64,000 nt of DNA from Raphanus sativus (lineage: Eukaryota; Streptophyta; Magnoliopsida; Brassicales; Brassicaceae). A program made the position numbers and the translations under genes. The notes beneath the pieces are model-generated. The model was not told where the DNA came from. It saw only the letters and a program-made list of their open reading frames with translations, and searched no databases. The DNA is taken from positions 13,454,001-13,518,000 of the forward strand of contig NC_079516.1 of NCBI RefSeq assembly GCF_000801105.2, read 5' to 3'. Positions 55,255-64,000 of the stretch are shown here, piece by piece. Each line of letters begins with the position of its first letter. The first letter of the stretch is position 1.

Positions 55255-55907
55255 AATAAGGAAAACAGATGAGATCAGCTATATAATATATTCAATCTTT
55301 TGCTCTTGTCAACAATGGATAACAAAAGGGTTAAAGCTAAAAAATCGCATATCTTCCTTGCGCATCGGAGGGAGTCGAAGGTTTTCCAGAGCTTTAATGG
55401 TCTGGTTTGCTACAAGAAGCTACTGAGGGTCTAAATTGCTTATTTCAATTTATGCTTTCATAAACTCAAAATCAAAGCCACACTTGTTGTAAAAATGTTT
55501 TTTTTATTTGAATAAATTTATCATTCTTTCAAAAAAAAAATAGTTTGTACAATATTGTCCGACTTTTCTAGGCTATTTCCTTGTTATTGCTCCAAGCTCA
55601 TAGAAAGCGCTTGCTGAAGACAGTTGAAAGCTTTCTTGTCACTCAAGAAAACCATGAACCAGAACTCAAAGCCATCCACAGTGACTACTTCTAGGTACTT
55701 ATGAGATGGCTTCTTCGTGTCTACACTCTGGTTCACTCCATTGACTTGGACAATGGAATTGACACTTTGTAGTGAACCCTAGTTAGATCTCCCTGAGGAG
55801 AAGCCACTTCGATCGATCTCTCGCTGCAGAAAGCAATCTTCTTTGATGAGATGAAGAGTAAGCCTGCGATGGGATGGGACCTGCGGTTGTGGATAGGTAA
55901 CAGTACA
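55255..55907 (-). pseudogene. 3'-half copy of the GRAM gene with its downstream flank
   Basis: 55255-55340 and 55541-55907 match 49960-50460: the GRAM gene's 3' flank and its last ~105 codons. Nucleotide identity is high. The reading frame is broken by at least a 5-bp insertion (GATGGGATGGGACC against GATGGGACC) and a 1-bp deletion (CCATTGACTTGG against CCATTGATCTTGG). The N-terminal half is absent; the copy ends in GTAACA at the junction with HMGB6-derived sequence. No promoter from the parent gene is included. Confidence 0.88.
55343..55541 (+). mobile_element. ~200-bp poly(A)-ended insertion inside the GRAM copy
   Basis: The parent locus runs from TTAAAAGCTAAAA straight to GTTTGTACAAT, while this copy has about 200 extra bp ending TTTC plus 10 A. 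It resembles the 3' end of a reverse-transcribed RNA. Source not recognised. Confidence 0.5.
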
Positions 55908-56035
55908 TACTTCCTCATCAGCACCGTTGTTGCTCTCAAGTGACTTGTTATATTCAGCCTTTAGCTCAGCAGCTTTATCCAAATAAACTTTCTTCTCCTA
56001 AACAATCAAAGAACACAACTAGAGTAAGACCATTT
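55908..56035 (-). pseudogene. HMGB6 exon 7 fragment fused to the GRAM copy
   Basis: Matches 61245-61375: HMGB6 exon 7 (KKVYLDKAAELKAEYNKSLE) plus the preceding intron. The match stops a few bases past the exon 7 donor (GTATGTAC), where GRAM-derived sequence takes over. On the minus strand the fusion creates a chance reading frame of 67 codons that starts in the HMGB6 part and continues into the GRAM part out of its native frame. No HMG box. Confidence 0.88.
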
Positions 56036-56432
56036 ATAAGGAAAAAAAAAAGGAAATTGAAAATAAAAAGAGGAAAGGAAATTGAAAATAAAAAGAGGAA
56101 AAAAAAGAAAAAAAAAGGAAATTGGAAATAAAAAAGGGAAATGGAAAAAAGAAAAAAGGAAAGATGATTCTTTTATAAATAAGGGGATCTCTTCTCCCTC
56201 AAAACACACGAAAACTGCTGAACAACGGCTCTAGACAAAATCACTGATTAGAATGAATATGATGGAAGAGGAGGAGCGACGGAAGAGCCTACCAGTGTGG
56301 GGGCACAAAGAAGAATTTCAACACGTACTTAAAGAAAACAAGATCGTGATACTGTTCGGTGAGAGAGGGTGTGGCAAATCTACGCAGATACCACAGTTAC
56401 TGCTGGAAGCACTGAAGCTGGAAGACCCTAAC

Positions 56433-56614
56433 TATTGGTTTATAATGATTTGTATATACCGATTGTACCGGTTTAGTGGTTTAGTTTGATTAGAATTGGT
56501 TAACATCAAATGTATAGCTGACTATATATACTTGTACATTATCCATTTTATCAAATAAGAAAGATATTTTGATATTACTCTTCTTCTTCTTCCTCAAGTA
56601 AGCTCATCGTAATA
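56433..56614 (+). repeat. Copia 5' LTR
   Basis: 182 bp with a TATATATA promoter-like box near 56524 and a TTCTTCTTCTTCC run before its end. The same last ~40 bp recur at about 59317-59356. Confidence 0.85.
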
Positions 56615-56703
56615 TGGTATCAGAGCATTTTTGAGCTCGATTTCGTCGTGTTTTCTTCACGATCTCTCTTGCTCGAGCTCCGATTACGATTTCCTAAGCT
56701 TCG

Positions 56704-57832
56704 ATGGTGTCGTTGAAGAAGTTTCCTTGTCGATCGAATCGCCTTGCAGCTCGCACCGCTCCCTTAGCTTCTCCGGCAGATGCAGGCCCGGATCTACAAG
56801 CTTCGAGAGCTCTTGTTGGTGTTGATCTCAATGACTCGATCCATTCTCCGTACTTTATGCATACTTCTGATCATCCCGGTTTGATTCTCATCTCTATCAA
56901 ACTTGATGGTTCAAACTTTGATGATTGGGAGGCTGCGATGAAGATTGCTCTTGACTCGAAGAACAAGATCGGCTTCGTAGATGGCTCGTTACCTCGCCCT
57001 CTCGACTCAGATCTGAACTTCCGAATATGGTCACGATGCAACAGTCTCGTTAAATCATGGATCCTCAACTCGGTATCCACTCAAATCTATCGCAGTATCC
57101 TTCGCTTAAATGATGCAACTGATGTGTGGAATGACTTGCATAGTAGATTTCATATGACTAATCTGCCTAGGACTTACAATCTTACCCAAGAAATCCAGGA
57201 TCTACGTCAAGGCTCTTTGTCACTCTCGGATTACTTCATAAAGCTCAAAACATTGTGGAGTAGTTTAGAGAGTTGTGAAGAAGCTGATGATCCATGTACT
57301 TGTGGGAAAGCTGCTCGGCTATATCAAAAGACTGAGCGTGCTAAGATTGTTAAGTTTTTGGCTGGTCTTAATGAATCGTATGCAGTGATTAGGCGTCAGA
57401 TCATCATGAAGAAGACACTGCCTTCACTCACTGAAGTCTACAACATCTTGGACCAAGATGACAGTCAGAAGAGCTTTGCTGTAGCTACTCCGGCTGCGTT
57501 CCAAGTATCTGAGACTCCAGCTTCTCAGCCTCCTCCTTCCAGTGTTTGCTATGTTTAGACTGGTGCTCATAAAGGCAAACCTATCTGTTCATTTTGCAAC
57601 AGAGTTGGACACATTGCGGAGCGTTGTTACAAGAAGCACGGCTTTCCACCGGGTTACTCACCAAAAGGCAAAGCAACTGAGAAGTTTCAGAAACCTCCAT
57701 CTGCTACTCCCTCAGCCAACATGTCCTCTAAACCTGAAGCGAAGCCTGCACCTCTTGATAATCTGATTGGAAATCTCACCAAGGATCAAATACAGCAGTT
57801 TATTGCTCTGTTTAGCTCACAACTGTAGAGCA
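56704..57832 (+). pseudogene. Copia gag (UBN2-type) with zinc knuckle
   Basis: Open 56704-57558 (284 codons): LDGSNFDDWEAAMKIAL, then the UBN2-type block (WNDLHSRFHMTNLPRTYNL, SLSDYFIKLKTLWSSLE). After an in-frame TAG at 57556 the same frame continues through the CCHC knuckle CSFCNRVGHIAERC to a second TAG near 57826. Gag would form the virus-like particle core; the two stops make this copy defective. Confidence 0.88.
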
Positions 57833-59356
57833 ACAACAGCAACAACATCACGTCTGGTCAAAGCGATGCCTCTACTTCTCAAAACACTAATGAGATATCT
57901 GGTATCAACTTTTCTCAGTCTACGTTTTGTTTCATTGGTATTCTCACTGTTTCAAAGAATAGCCTGTGTAATGATTCTTGGATTCTAGACTCTGGAGCAA
58001 CCCATCATGTGTCTCATGATAAAGATATTTTTGTGTCTCTTGACACAAATATCACTAGCTCTGTCAATCTACCAAACGGATCTTTAATCAAGATCAGTGG
58101 AGTTGGTAGTATCAAGCTAAATGAATACATTACTCTACGGAATGTCTTATTCATCCCGGAGTTTCGTCTAAACCTCATCAGTATAAGCTCAATGACGACT
58201 GATCTTGGTTCTAGAGTGATGTTTGATCCCTCTTCTTGTGAAATACAGGATCGTATCAAGGGCTTGACGATTGGTCTGGTAAACGGATTGCAACCTGTAT
58301 GTGCTGAACATCAAAGAAGCTTCTGTACGTGTGAATGCAGTCGTGGATATTGGTACTTGGCACAACAGGATGGGTCATGCATCTTACTCAAGACTTGACA
58401 TGATCTCTGGAGCTTTGGGAACTACAAAGATGAAGAATAAAGGGAACTCGTTTTGTCATGTTTGTCACTTGGCAAAACAGAAGAAACTTTCTTTTCCCTC
58501 TCCAAACAACTTATGTAATGCAAACTTTGAGCTCTTACATATAGATGTTTGGGGGCCTTTTTCAGTTGAGACTGTGGATGGTTACAAGTACTTTTTAACC
58601 ATAGTGGATGACCATTCTCGAGCCACTTGGATTTACTTATTGCGTACAAAGGGTGAAGTTATAAAGGTGTTTCCAACGTTTGTTAACCAAGTCGAAAATC
58701 AGTACAACACTAGAGTTAAAGCGGTTAGATCAGACAATGCACCTGAGCTTAAGTTCTCTTCGTTTTATCAAGAGAAAGGCATTGTCTCATATAGCTCCTG
58801 CCCAGAGAAACCAGAGCAGAATTCAGTGGTAGAACGGAAGCATCAGCATCTCCTGAACGTTGCCAGAGCTTTCATGTTCCAGTCTCAGTTGCCTCTTGAG
58901 TACTGGGGAGATAGTGTCTTGACGGCTGCCTTTGTTATCAACAGAACTCCTTCACCTCTGCTTGGTAACAAGACTCCATTCGAGATACTTACTGGTAAGG
59001 CTCCGGTTTATGATCAGATTCGAATGTTTGGCTGCTTGTGTTATGGTTCTACATCACCAAAACAGAGACATAAGTTTCAGCCAAGATCAAAGGCTTGTGT
59101 TCTTCTGGGATATCCATCAGGCGTTAAAGGATACAAACTTCTCGACTTGGAGTCAAACAAGATTTCAGTTTCACGAAATGTCATCTTTCACGAAGATATT
59201 TTTCCGCTGGCTTCTACTACTCCTTCTGATGACAGTTTGAAACTCTTCACACCACCTTCTACTTTGTCCTCAGGTAACCACCACACAAACATCTCACCAG
59301 AAATTTCTTCATCTTCTTACTCTTCTTCTTCTTCCTCAAGTAAGCTCATCGTAATA
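57833..59356 (+). pseudogene. Copia protease and integrase remnants
   Basis: Protease active-site block SWILDSGATHHVS near 57980-58020. A frameshift near 58270 separates it from the gag-pre-integrase region (WHNRMGHASYSRLD) and the zinc finger (CHVCHLAKQK). The integrase core keeps LLHIDVWGPF, VRSDNAPEL and QNSVVERKH, i.e. the D-D-E residues. Coding runs into Ser codons made by the TCT repeat and then into LTR sequence. No reverse transcriptase. Confidence 0.88.
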
Positions 59357-60499
59357 CTAACCCTAAGTGGTTGATTGGGTGAACCCAACCTTGTGAAGCT
59401 GCAGCCATGTCACTGTCCCACCGTGTCTCGCCCAAGAGATGAATGTCGAGATTGGGGAAGAGGTGGGTTACACTGTTCCTTTGGAGGATCGCACAAGCTC
59501 CCAAACGGTGGTCAAGTACATGACCGACGGTATGCTTGTGAGAGAAGCTATTGCAGATCCGGTTTGGGGAGATACAGAGCCATTGTTCTCGACCAGGCCC
59601 ATGAGAGAAGTTTGGCCACCGATGTGCTTATCGGTTATCTTAATAGGGTCTTGAAACGTAGACATGATCTGACTCTGGTTGTGATGAGTGGTACCCTCCG
59701 AGCAGCACACAAGTTGGAAAGTTTTTTTAGTTGCTTTAGGATGTGTGCACCTCTTATCAAAGTTCCCCGGAGGCTCCATTCAGTTGACATCTTGTATGCT
59801 TCTCCTCCAGAGGACTATCTCGAAGCTTCTATACGCACTGTAGTTCAGATTCACAAGTGTGAGCCACCTGGTGACGTCCTTGTTTTCTTAGCCAGTGAAG
59901 AAGAGATTGGATACGCTTGCACAAGGATCTCCACTAGACTACTTGATGATCAAGTCGAGGTTTTGCCACTCTATTCCACCACTCTTCCTCCTGGGTTGCA
60001 ACAACAGAATAATGATAATAATATATTCAATGTAAGGAGAAAGATTTTTGTTTCCACCAGCATTGCGGACTCTTCTTTAGCCATAGACCCCATTGTTTAC
60101 GTTGTTGATCCTGGTCTCTCCATTCGGAAAGTCTACCTCCCCAACATTTGCCAAGAGTACTTGATGCTGTCCTCAATATCACGAGCAAGTGCTGAGCAGA
60201 GAGCGGGTCGTGCCGGGAGAACACGGCCTGGAAAATGTTTCAGGCTTTACACAGAGGAGCGTTACAATGAGTTTGATCTGAATCACCATGCATATCCCGA
60301 GATGTTGAGGTCAGACTTGGCGAACACGTTACTAACCTTGAAACAACTGGGTGTGCATGAATGGTTAGACTTCGATTTTATTGATTCTCCTCATCCTCCG
60401 GCCTACCTTCGGGCCTGGCACGATTTGCACCATTTGGGAGCCATTGATGATGAAGGTTACTTGACTAATACAGGTCAGATGATGAGTGTGACTTTGTGA

Positions 60500-61019
60500 A
60501 CCTCTCACTGTCGCATTGTGAAGACTGTGTCAATTTAATGTTTTGTATTTCCTATTTTCTGAATATGATTATTGTGTTTGTATATGATTTATCATTCCTA
60601 GTTTTTTTTTTTTTTGCATCGCCCATTTTTATCCTACAGAGATCGTGGAATTCAATAACTATATTATTTGTAACCCATTCAATTGATAAGCTTTATAGTG
60701 TTCATCATCCATGTCCTTAATTATTCAGATAAAGATAGTTTGACTATAATATGTATGTTGACGCTGAGTAAAAATAAACTTCGATGGGGATTTTGGGGGA
60801 AATGGTTTTGATTGGTCAACTAAAAGTTACAAATATTTTTTTAAAGAGAATGAACGGGTCACATTCGAATAAACAAAAGGAGTGAACTACAGAAACCTCA
60901 CATGCTCACACCAACCATCTTAAGATAACTAATGAAAGTTCAAAATTTACAATGCACCATAAGGATAAAGAGTTGAATCCATTTCATTGAGATTAAACCA
61001 AAGAAAGATTTTAACATGT
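60500..61019. other. HMGB6 3' flank
   Basis: Spacer between the helicase pseudogene and the HMGB6 stop. 60603-60875 is the counterpart of the duplicated block at 54137-54715. Confidence 0.6.
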
Positions 61020-62627
61020 CTAGTAGTCATCCAAAATCTCATCTTCCTCTTCTTTACCTTCAGCCTCTTTGTTCTCACCTTCATTCTCCTCAGCCTCATC
61101 AGTTTGCTTCTCCTCAGCCTCATCAGACTGTTTCTCATCAGCATCATCAGCTTCCTTCTCCTCATCAACTTCCTGAAAGTGGTGACCATATCATCTTAAT
61201 ACTCAAAGCAAAAGGAAAGACAAAGACAATAAATAAACGAAACACATACTTCCTCATCAGCATCGTTGCTGCTCTCAAGTGACTTGTTATACTCTGCCTT
61301 TAGTTCAGCAGCTTTATCCAAATAAACTTTCTTCTCCTACAAGATCAAAAGAACACAACTAGAGTTAAGACCACAATTAAGCAAAATCACAACAAAACTC
61401 AGGAAAGAAGTAAATAACAGAGTAAACTCACTTCCTCATCCAAAGACTTCCACTTTTCACCACCCTGTTTTGCAACCTACAAAAACACATAGATAATATA
61501 ACACGGTGGAATTTTAATCCTACAAAACTTTGCCGTACTAATCAAGTTAAAGTAACAAAACTCGGTTATAGATTCTTACATCCTTAACGCCAGCGTCAGG
61601 ATTCTCTTCTTTGAAAGTTTTGCGGAAATCAGCCCTGCAAATTGAAAGGCAACATCATCATCATCTCTGACAGTATATAAAAGAGAAGATTTTTGAAGTG
61701 AGAATGAAGATTTACATGAAGATGAAGAAGGCAGTAAGAGGTCGCTTGGGCTTGTTAGAGGAAGAAGAGCTCTTCTTCTTATTCTCATCCTTGGCCTTCC
61801 TTACTCTCTTTGCCTTAGGTTCATCAGATGTTGACTTCTTCCTGAAGACGAATCCAAACAACAATATCAAGAACTTCACAATATAGAAACCAAATAGATA
61901 GATAGAATCAGAAAGAAGTCTTCACCTCTCAACAGGTTTCTTCTTAGCTTCGGTTTGTGTCTCAACAACTTGAGCTTCTGAAAACAATTAACATCAAAAA
62001 AAAGAGAGAGAAAGCTAATCATTTACTCAGATACAATCAAATTCATTAAATTCCAAACCGATTGAACCGGATTTAACCAAAGTATTCGATTATTTTACCA
62101 GAACCTATAACCAATACCGGAAATAGAAAACTTCATTTTAGTTCCGTAGAATTTCTTAAAACAGAACTAACTGATTGCTAAACCGGATTGTTTTAGGTTC
62201 AATTCAGCTGATTATGTGTGAACCAACCTAACCAAACCGAACTAACAATATTAAACCGAAAGATCTGGGAAAAAGGAAGAGAGAGAGAGATATTTTTACC
62301 GAGATTGACACGAATTTTAGCGTCGAGGCTACAATTATGCATACTGATAAGCGCAACCGCTACGTTCTTGTTGCATCCTTCGCTGTAAATCGCATTAAAT
62401 TAACATAATCGCGTCAGAAACACTCAAATCGAAAGTTATAGGCTTCCCAATCAAATTAGGTCGGAGCAGATCTAGAAGAATGAGTTTACTAACCATCGAA
62501 CGAAGGCGCTGCCGTCTTTGGCGCGAAGTAAGGTGTTGTTGTTGTTAGCGGTGGTTTCGGGTTTGGTTTCAGCATCGACTCTCTTCCTCGCCTTGGGCGC
62601 AGTTGATTTCGAACCACCACCGGCCAT
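61020..62627 (-). CDS. HMGB6: High mobility group B protein 6
   Basis: Eight exons on the minus strand: 62627-62494, 62382-62300, 61977-61926, 61841-61716, 61634-61580, 61476-61432, 61336-61250, 61172-61020; 244 residues, in frame. The N-terminus MAGGGSKSTAPKARKRVDAE is followed by FVRCEGCNKNVAVALISMHN, a Cys/His stretch, then a basic linker (KKSTSDEPKAKRVRKAK). The HMG box is at about 119-186 (KPKRPLTAFFIFMADFRKTF, EKWKSLDEEEKKVYLDKAAE). A long Asp/Glu tail (about 190-244) ends EILDDY. HMGB proteins bend DNA and loosen chromatin in the nucleus; the acidic tail tunes binding. Matches Arabidopsis HMGB6 (At5g23420) throughout. A fragment of exon 7 recurs at 55908-56035. Confidence 0.95.
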
Positions 62628-63101
62628 CTCTTTCGTTTTTCTAGATCGGAAGGAGAGAATGTAATCTTTTTTTTTTCTTTTGAGATCGAATCGATGAGAG
62701 AGTTTGGGAGAAGCGGAGTGAAGTAGAAAAAGGGAGGTTATTGAGAGGGAAACGAAACTCGTTTTCGCTAAAGTTGTGGCGCCAATATTAAATCCCGCGA
62801 AAAATAAAAAATAAAAACTGTTGTTTTTGAGTTTTGACGCGGATCTGTGAGCTGGTGATCTAATCCACTGTTGGTTTTGCTTTAGCGATGGGGGAATAAA
62901 CGGTTTAGATTGGCTTCTCGTGCCATTTTGATGTTCGCGGTCTTTTTTCTTTGTTTGTTTTCGCGGTTAAAAATATTTGGGCCACAAGGCCCGTTTTTCT
63001 ATAAATTCGAATATGCCTAATATATAAGTAACTTCAAATTGTCCGGCCCAATTTACATGGAATATATGAAGGCCTTTATTAGTGGGTATCTTTCAACATC
63101 A

Positions 63102-63132
<31 letters not shown>

Positions 63133-63446
63133 TAAAAGTTAAAAAAATATATTTTCATGTGCTATTTGATTATTTTACTTTTTGAGTACTATTTTGTGAT
63201 AAAAACTTAAAAAATGCTATTTGAGAGAATTGCCTTTTTAAAAATCAAAATAAGCTTTTACCAATCATTTATGCCCACAAATGGGAAAGATAATATATAT
63301 TTGGGCTTATATTTAGAAAGCCCAAAATAATTTGTAAAATAAAAAGCCCAAATATCTGTTGAACAATAAAAAAAAAAGCCCAAATACATTCGCCGGAAAA
63401 GAACCAAATACATAGACGAAGAAGAAGATGGAAGAGGGCAGCAGAT
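62628..63446. other. spacer between HMGB6 and the F-box/FIST gene
   Basis: Divergent promoters of the two genes must lie here. 62640-62900 is the HMGB6 leader/promoter; 63099-63136 is an A-run followed by (TA)n. No gene. Confidence 0.5.
63099..63136. repeat. (A)n(TA)n microsatellite
   Basis: About 10 A followed by about 12 TA units. Confidence 0.9.
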
Positions 63447-64000
63447 ATGACGACGTTGATCGCCTCCATGAACGATGACCTTCTACAGAACATTCTCCAA
63501 CGTTTACCGGCGAAACCGTTTTCCTTAGCCTCCTGCGTCAACCGATCATGGAACATCGTCTGCAATCACATCCTCTCTCGCCCCAAAATGGTTTCAGCTT
63601 TCTCCAGAAACCCCGATCAACTCTTCGTAAGCCTCTCTCTTCCCTGTTATAAGCTTAGAAACCCTAAATTCGTCATGGTCTTAGTGAGCTCTCGTGTCGA
63701 GCTTAGTGTGTTGATGTTATCTTTGTATAGAAGAAAGCTGTAGAAGAAGCACTTGACAAAGCTTTGTCTGAGCCAATCAGACCAGATTTCGTCATTGCGA
63801 ACATTACATGTGGGGGAACATGGAAGTAACTTTGAATATGGTATAATGCTCCTTAATCTCTTCCCACGTTTTGTTAGTGTATATATATTATAAAAAATGT
63901 TGTTTTTTAAAAATGCCCATACATGATGGATGTGTATGTTAGATAACTGAAAGAGTGGGAACAAGGGTTCCTGTTATTGTATCCATAGTTGAAGGAGTAT
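63447..64000 (+). CDS. F-box/FIST-domain protein, At5g63520 type (partial, with apparent frameshift)
   Basis: Exon 1 from 63447 to 63626: MTTLIASMNDDLLQNILQRL, an F-box (RLPAKPFSLASCVNRSWNIV). Exon 2 is 63731-63840 (KKAVEEALDKALSEPIRPDF, VIANITCG) and starts the FIST N-terminal region. Exon 3 begins at about 63943 (ITERVGTRVPVIVSIVEGV) and runs off the edge. F-box proteins recruit targets to SCF ligases; the FIST sensor domain is of unknown ligand in plants. In exon 2 a run of five G (63812-63816) puts a stop 8 codons later. Removing two G would restore NMEVTLNM, matching the relative, and lead into exon 3. So either the gene is broken or the run is miscalled. The ATG at 63429 is out of frame and is not used. 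Confidence 0.8.

Larger units (their letters stand above)
56433..59356 (+). mobile_element. Ty1/Copia retrotransposon, internally deleted, 5-bp target duplication CTAAC
   Basis: 5' LTR 56433-56614 (182 bp, TATTGG...GTAATA). It is followed at once by the primer-binding site TGGTATCAGAGC (initiator Met tRNA type). Gag, protease and integrase regions follow. Only about the last 40 bp of the 3' LTR remain, ending at 59356. Target duplication CTAAC at 56428-56432 and 59357-59361. Reverse transcriptase, RNase H, polypurine tract and most of the 3' LTR are gone; the junction lies in a TCTTCT run. Confidence 0.93.
56253..60499 (+). pseudogene. intronless DEAH-box RNA helicase (PRP43-like) pseudogene, split by a Copia element
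   Basis: Two parts, 56253-56432 and 59362-60499, join exactly across the Copia insertion. The N-part has SLPVWGHKEEFQ and Walker A GERGCGKSTQIPQ. After the join: PKWLIG, a stop where relatives have Cys (59380-59382), then TQPCEAAAMSLSHRV, a 2-bp insertion and a later 1-bp shift; it is then open to 60499. Catalytic motifs are altered: Ia TQPRRVAA to TQPCEAAA; II DEAH to DQAH; III SAT to SGT; V STNIAETSL to STSIADSSL. Motif VI (QRAGRAGRTRPGKCFRLY) is intact. It stops at LTNTGQMMSVTL, losing the C-terminal ratchet/OB part. Relatives are spliceosome-disassembly and ribosome-biogenesis helicases with introns, so a processed copy is likely. Confidence 0.88.

Noticed and set aside
55779..55982. 67-codon frame as a new gene
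   Set aside because: It is the fusion of an HMGB6 fragment with an out-of-frame GRAM fragment; no promoter seen. Reported as a chimera instead.
1..64000. CRISPR arrays, bacterial operons, organellar inserts
   Set aside because: No regularly spaced repeats, no ribosome-binding-site gene spacing and no plastid or mitochondrial genes were seen; all genes have plant intron structure.

Overview
The window is nuclear DNA from a crucifer, most likely Brassica, Raphanus or a close relative. The evidence is a methylthioalkylmalate synthase gene (glucosinolate chain elongation, essentially a Brassicales trait), several proteins that read as near-identical orthologues of Arabidopsis chromosome 5 genes, GT-AG introns throughout, and a repeat load dominated by Helitrons, hAT-type elements and short non-LTR insertions. 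There is no sign of prokaryotic, organellar or viral sequence. One assembly gap of 100 N lies at 36026-36125.

Layout. 1-350: 5' part of a group S bZIP gene (minus strand, running off the left edge). 2903-4063: a hAT-type element. 4529-5085: an RGF1/GLV11-type root growth peptide precursor. 5086-17300: AT-rich intergenic DNA with a hAT MITE, a second hAT-type element, a Helitron and a 5'-truncated LINE. 17725-25345: a nine-exon BIM1-like bHLH gene whose 4.2-kb seventh intron is almost wholly three Helitrons placed head to tail. 29505-32925: a ten-exon MAM (MAM3-like) gene. 33177-38980: a transposon cluster (minus-strand Helitron with a nested hAT, a long-TIR Mutator-like element, a second Helitron end, the gap, and a PIF/Harbinger element with an intact transposase). 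40137-42094: TT16/ABS MADS-box gene. 43269-43970: TCP7. 45982-46911: a Sadhu-like retroelement. 47992-49854: an F-box/LRR gene. 50145-50801: a GRAM-domain gene (minus). 52111-53995: a solo LTR with a perfect target duplication. 54137-56035: rearranged duplicate DNA ending in a chimeric GRAM/HMGB6 fragment. 56253-60499: a DEAH-helicase pseudogene split by a deleted Copia element. 61020-62627: HMGB6 (minus). 63447-64000: the start of an F-box/FIST gene with an apparent frameshift.

The genes do not form one pathway. They are developmental regulators (RGF1, BIM1-like, TT16, TCP7, HMGB6), one specialised-metabolism enzyme (MAM) and ubiquitin-related F-box proteins. As I recall the Arabidopsis map, MAM3, TT16, TCP7, the F-box/LRR gene, the GRAM gene and HMGB6 follow one short stretch (At5g23), while RGF1/bZIP (At5g60), BIM1 (At5g08) and the F-box/FIST gene (At5g63) come from elsewhere on that chromosome. 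The window therefore looks like a junction of ancestral crucifer blocks.

The most unusual content is repeat structure: the tandem Helitron array in a gene intron; a set of tiny poly(A) insertions with 11-21 bp target duplications, the smallest only about 8-24 bp; a MITE in an F-box/LRR intron with an unoccupied copy of its target upstream of the same gene; a Copia element that lost its reverse transcriptase through a TCT-repeat junction; and the gene-fragment chimera. I saw no candidate for a wholly new multi-gene system.
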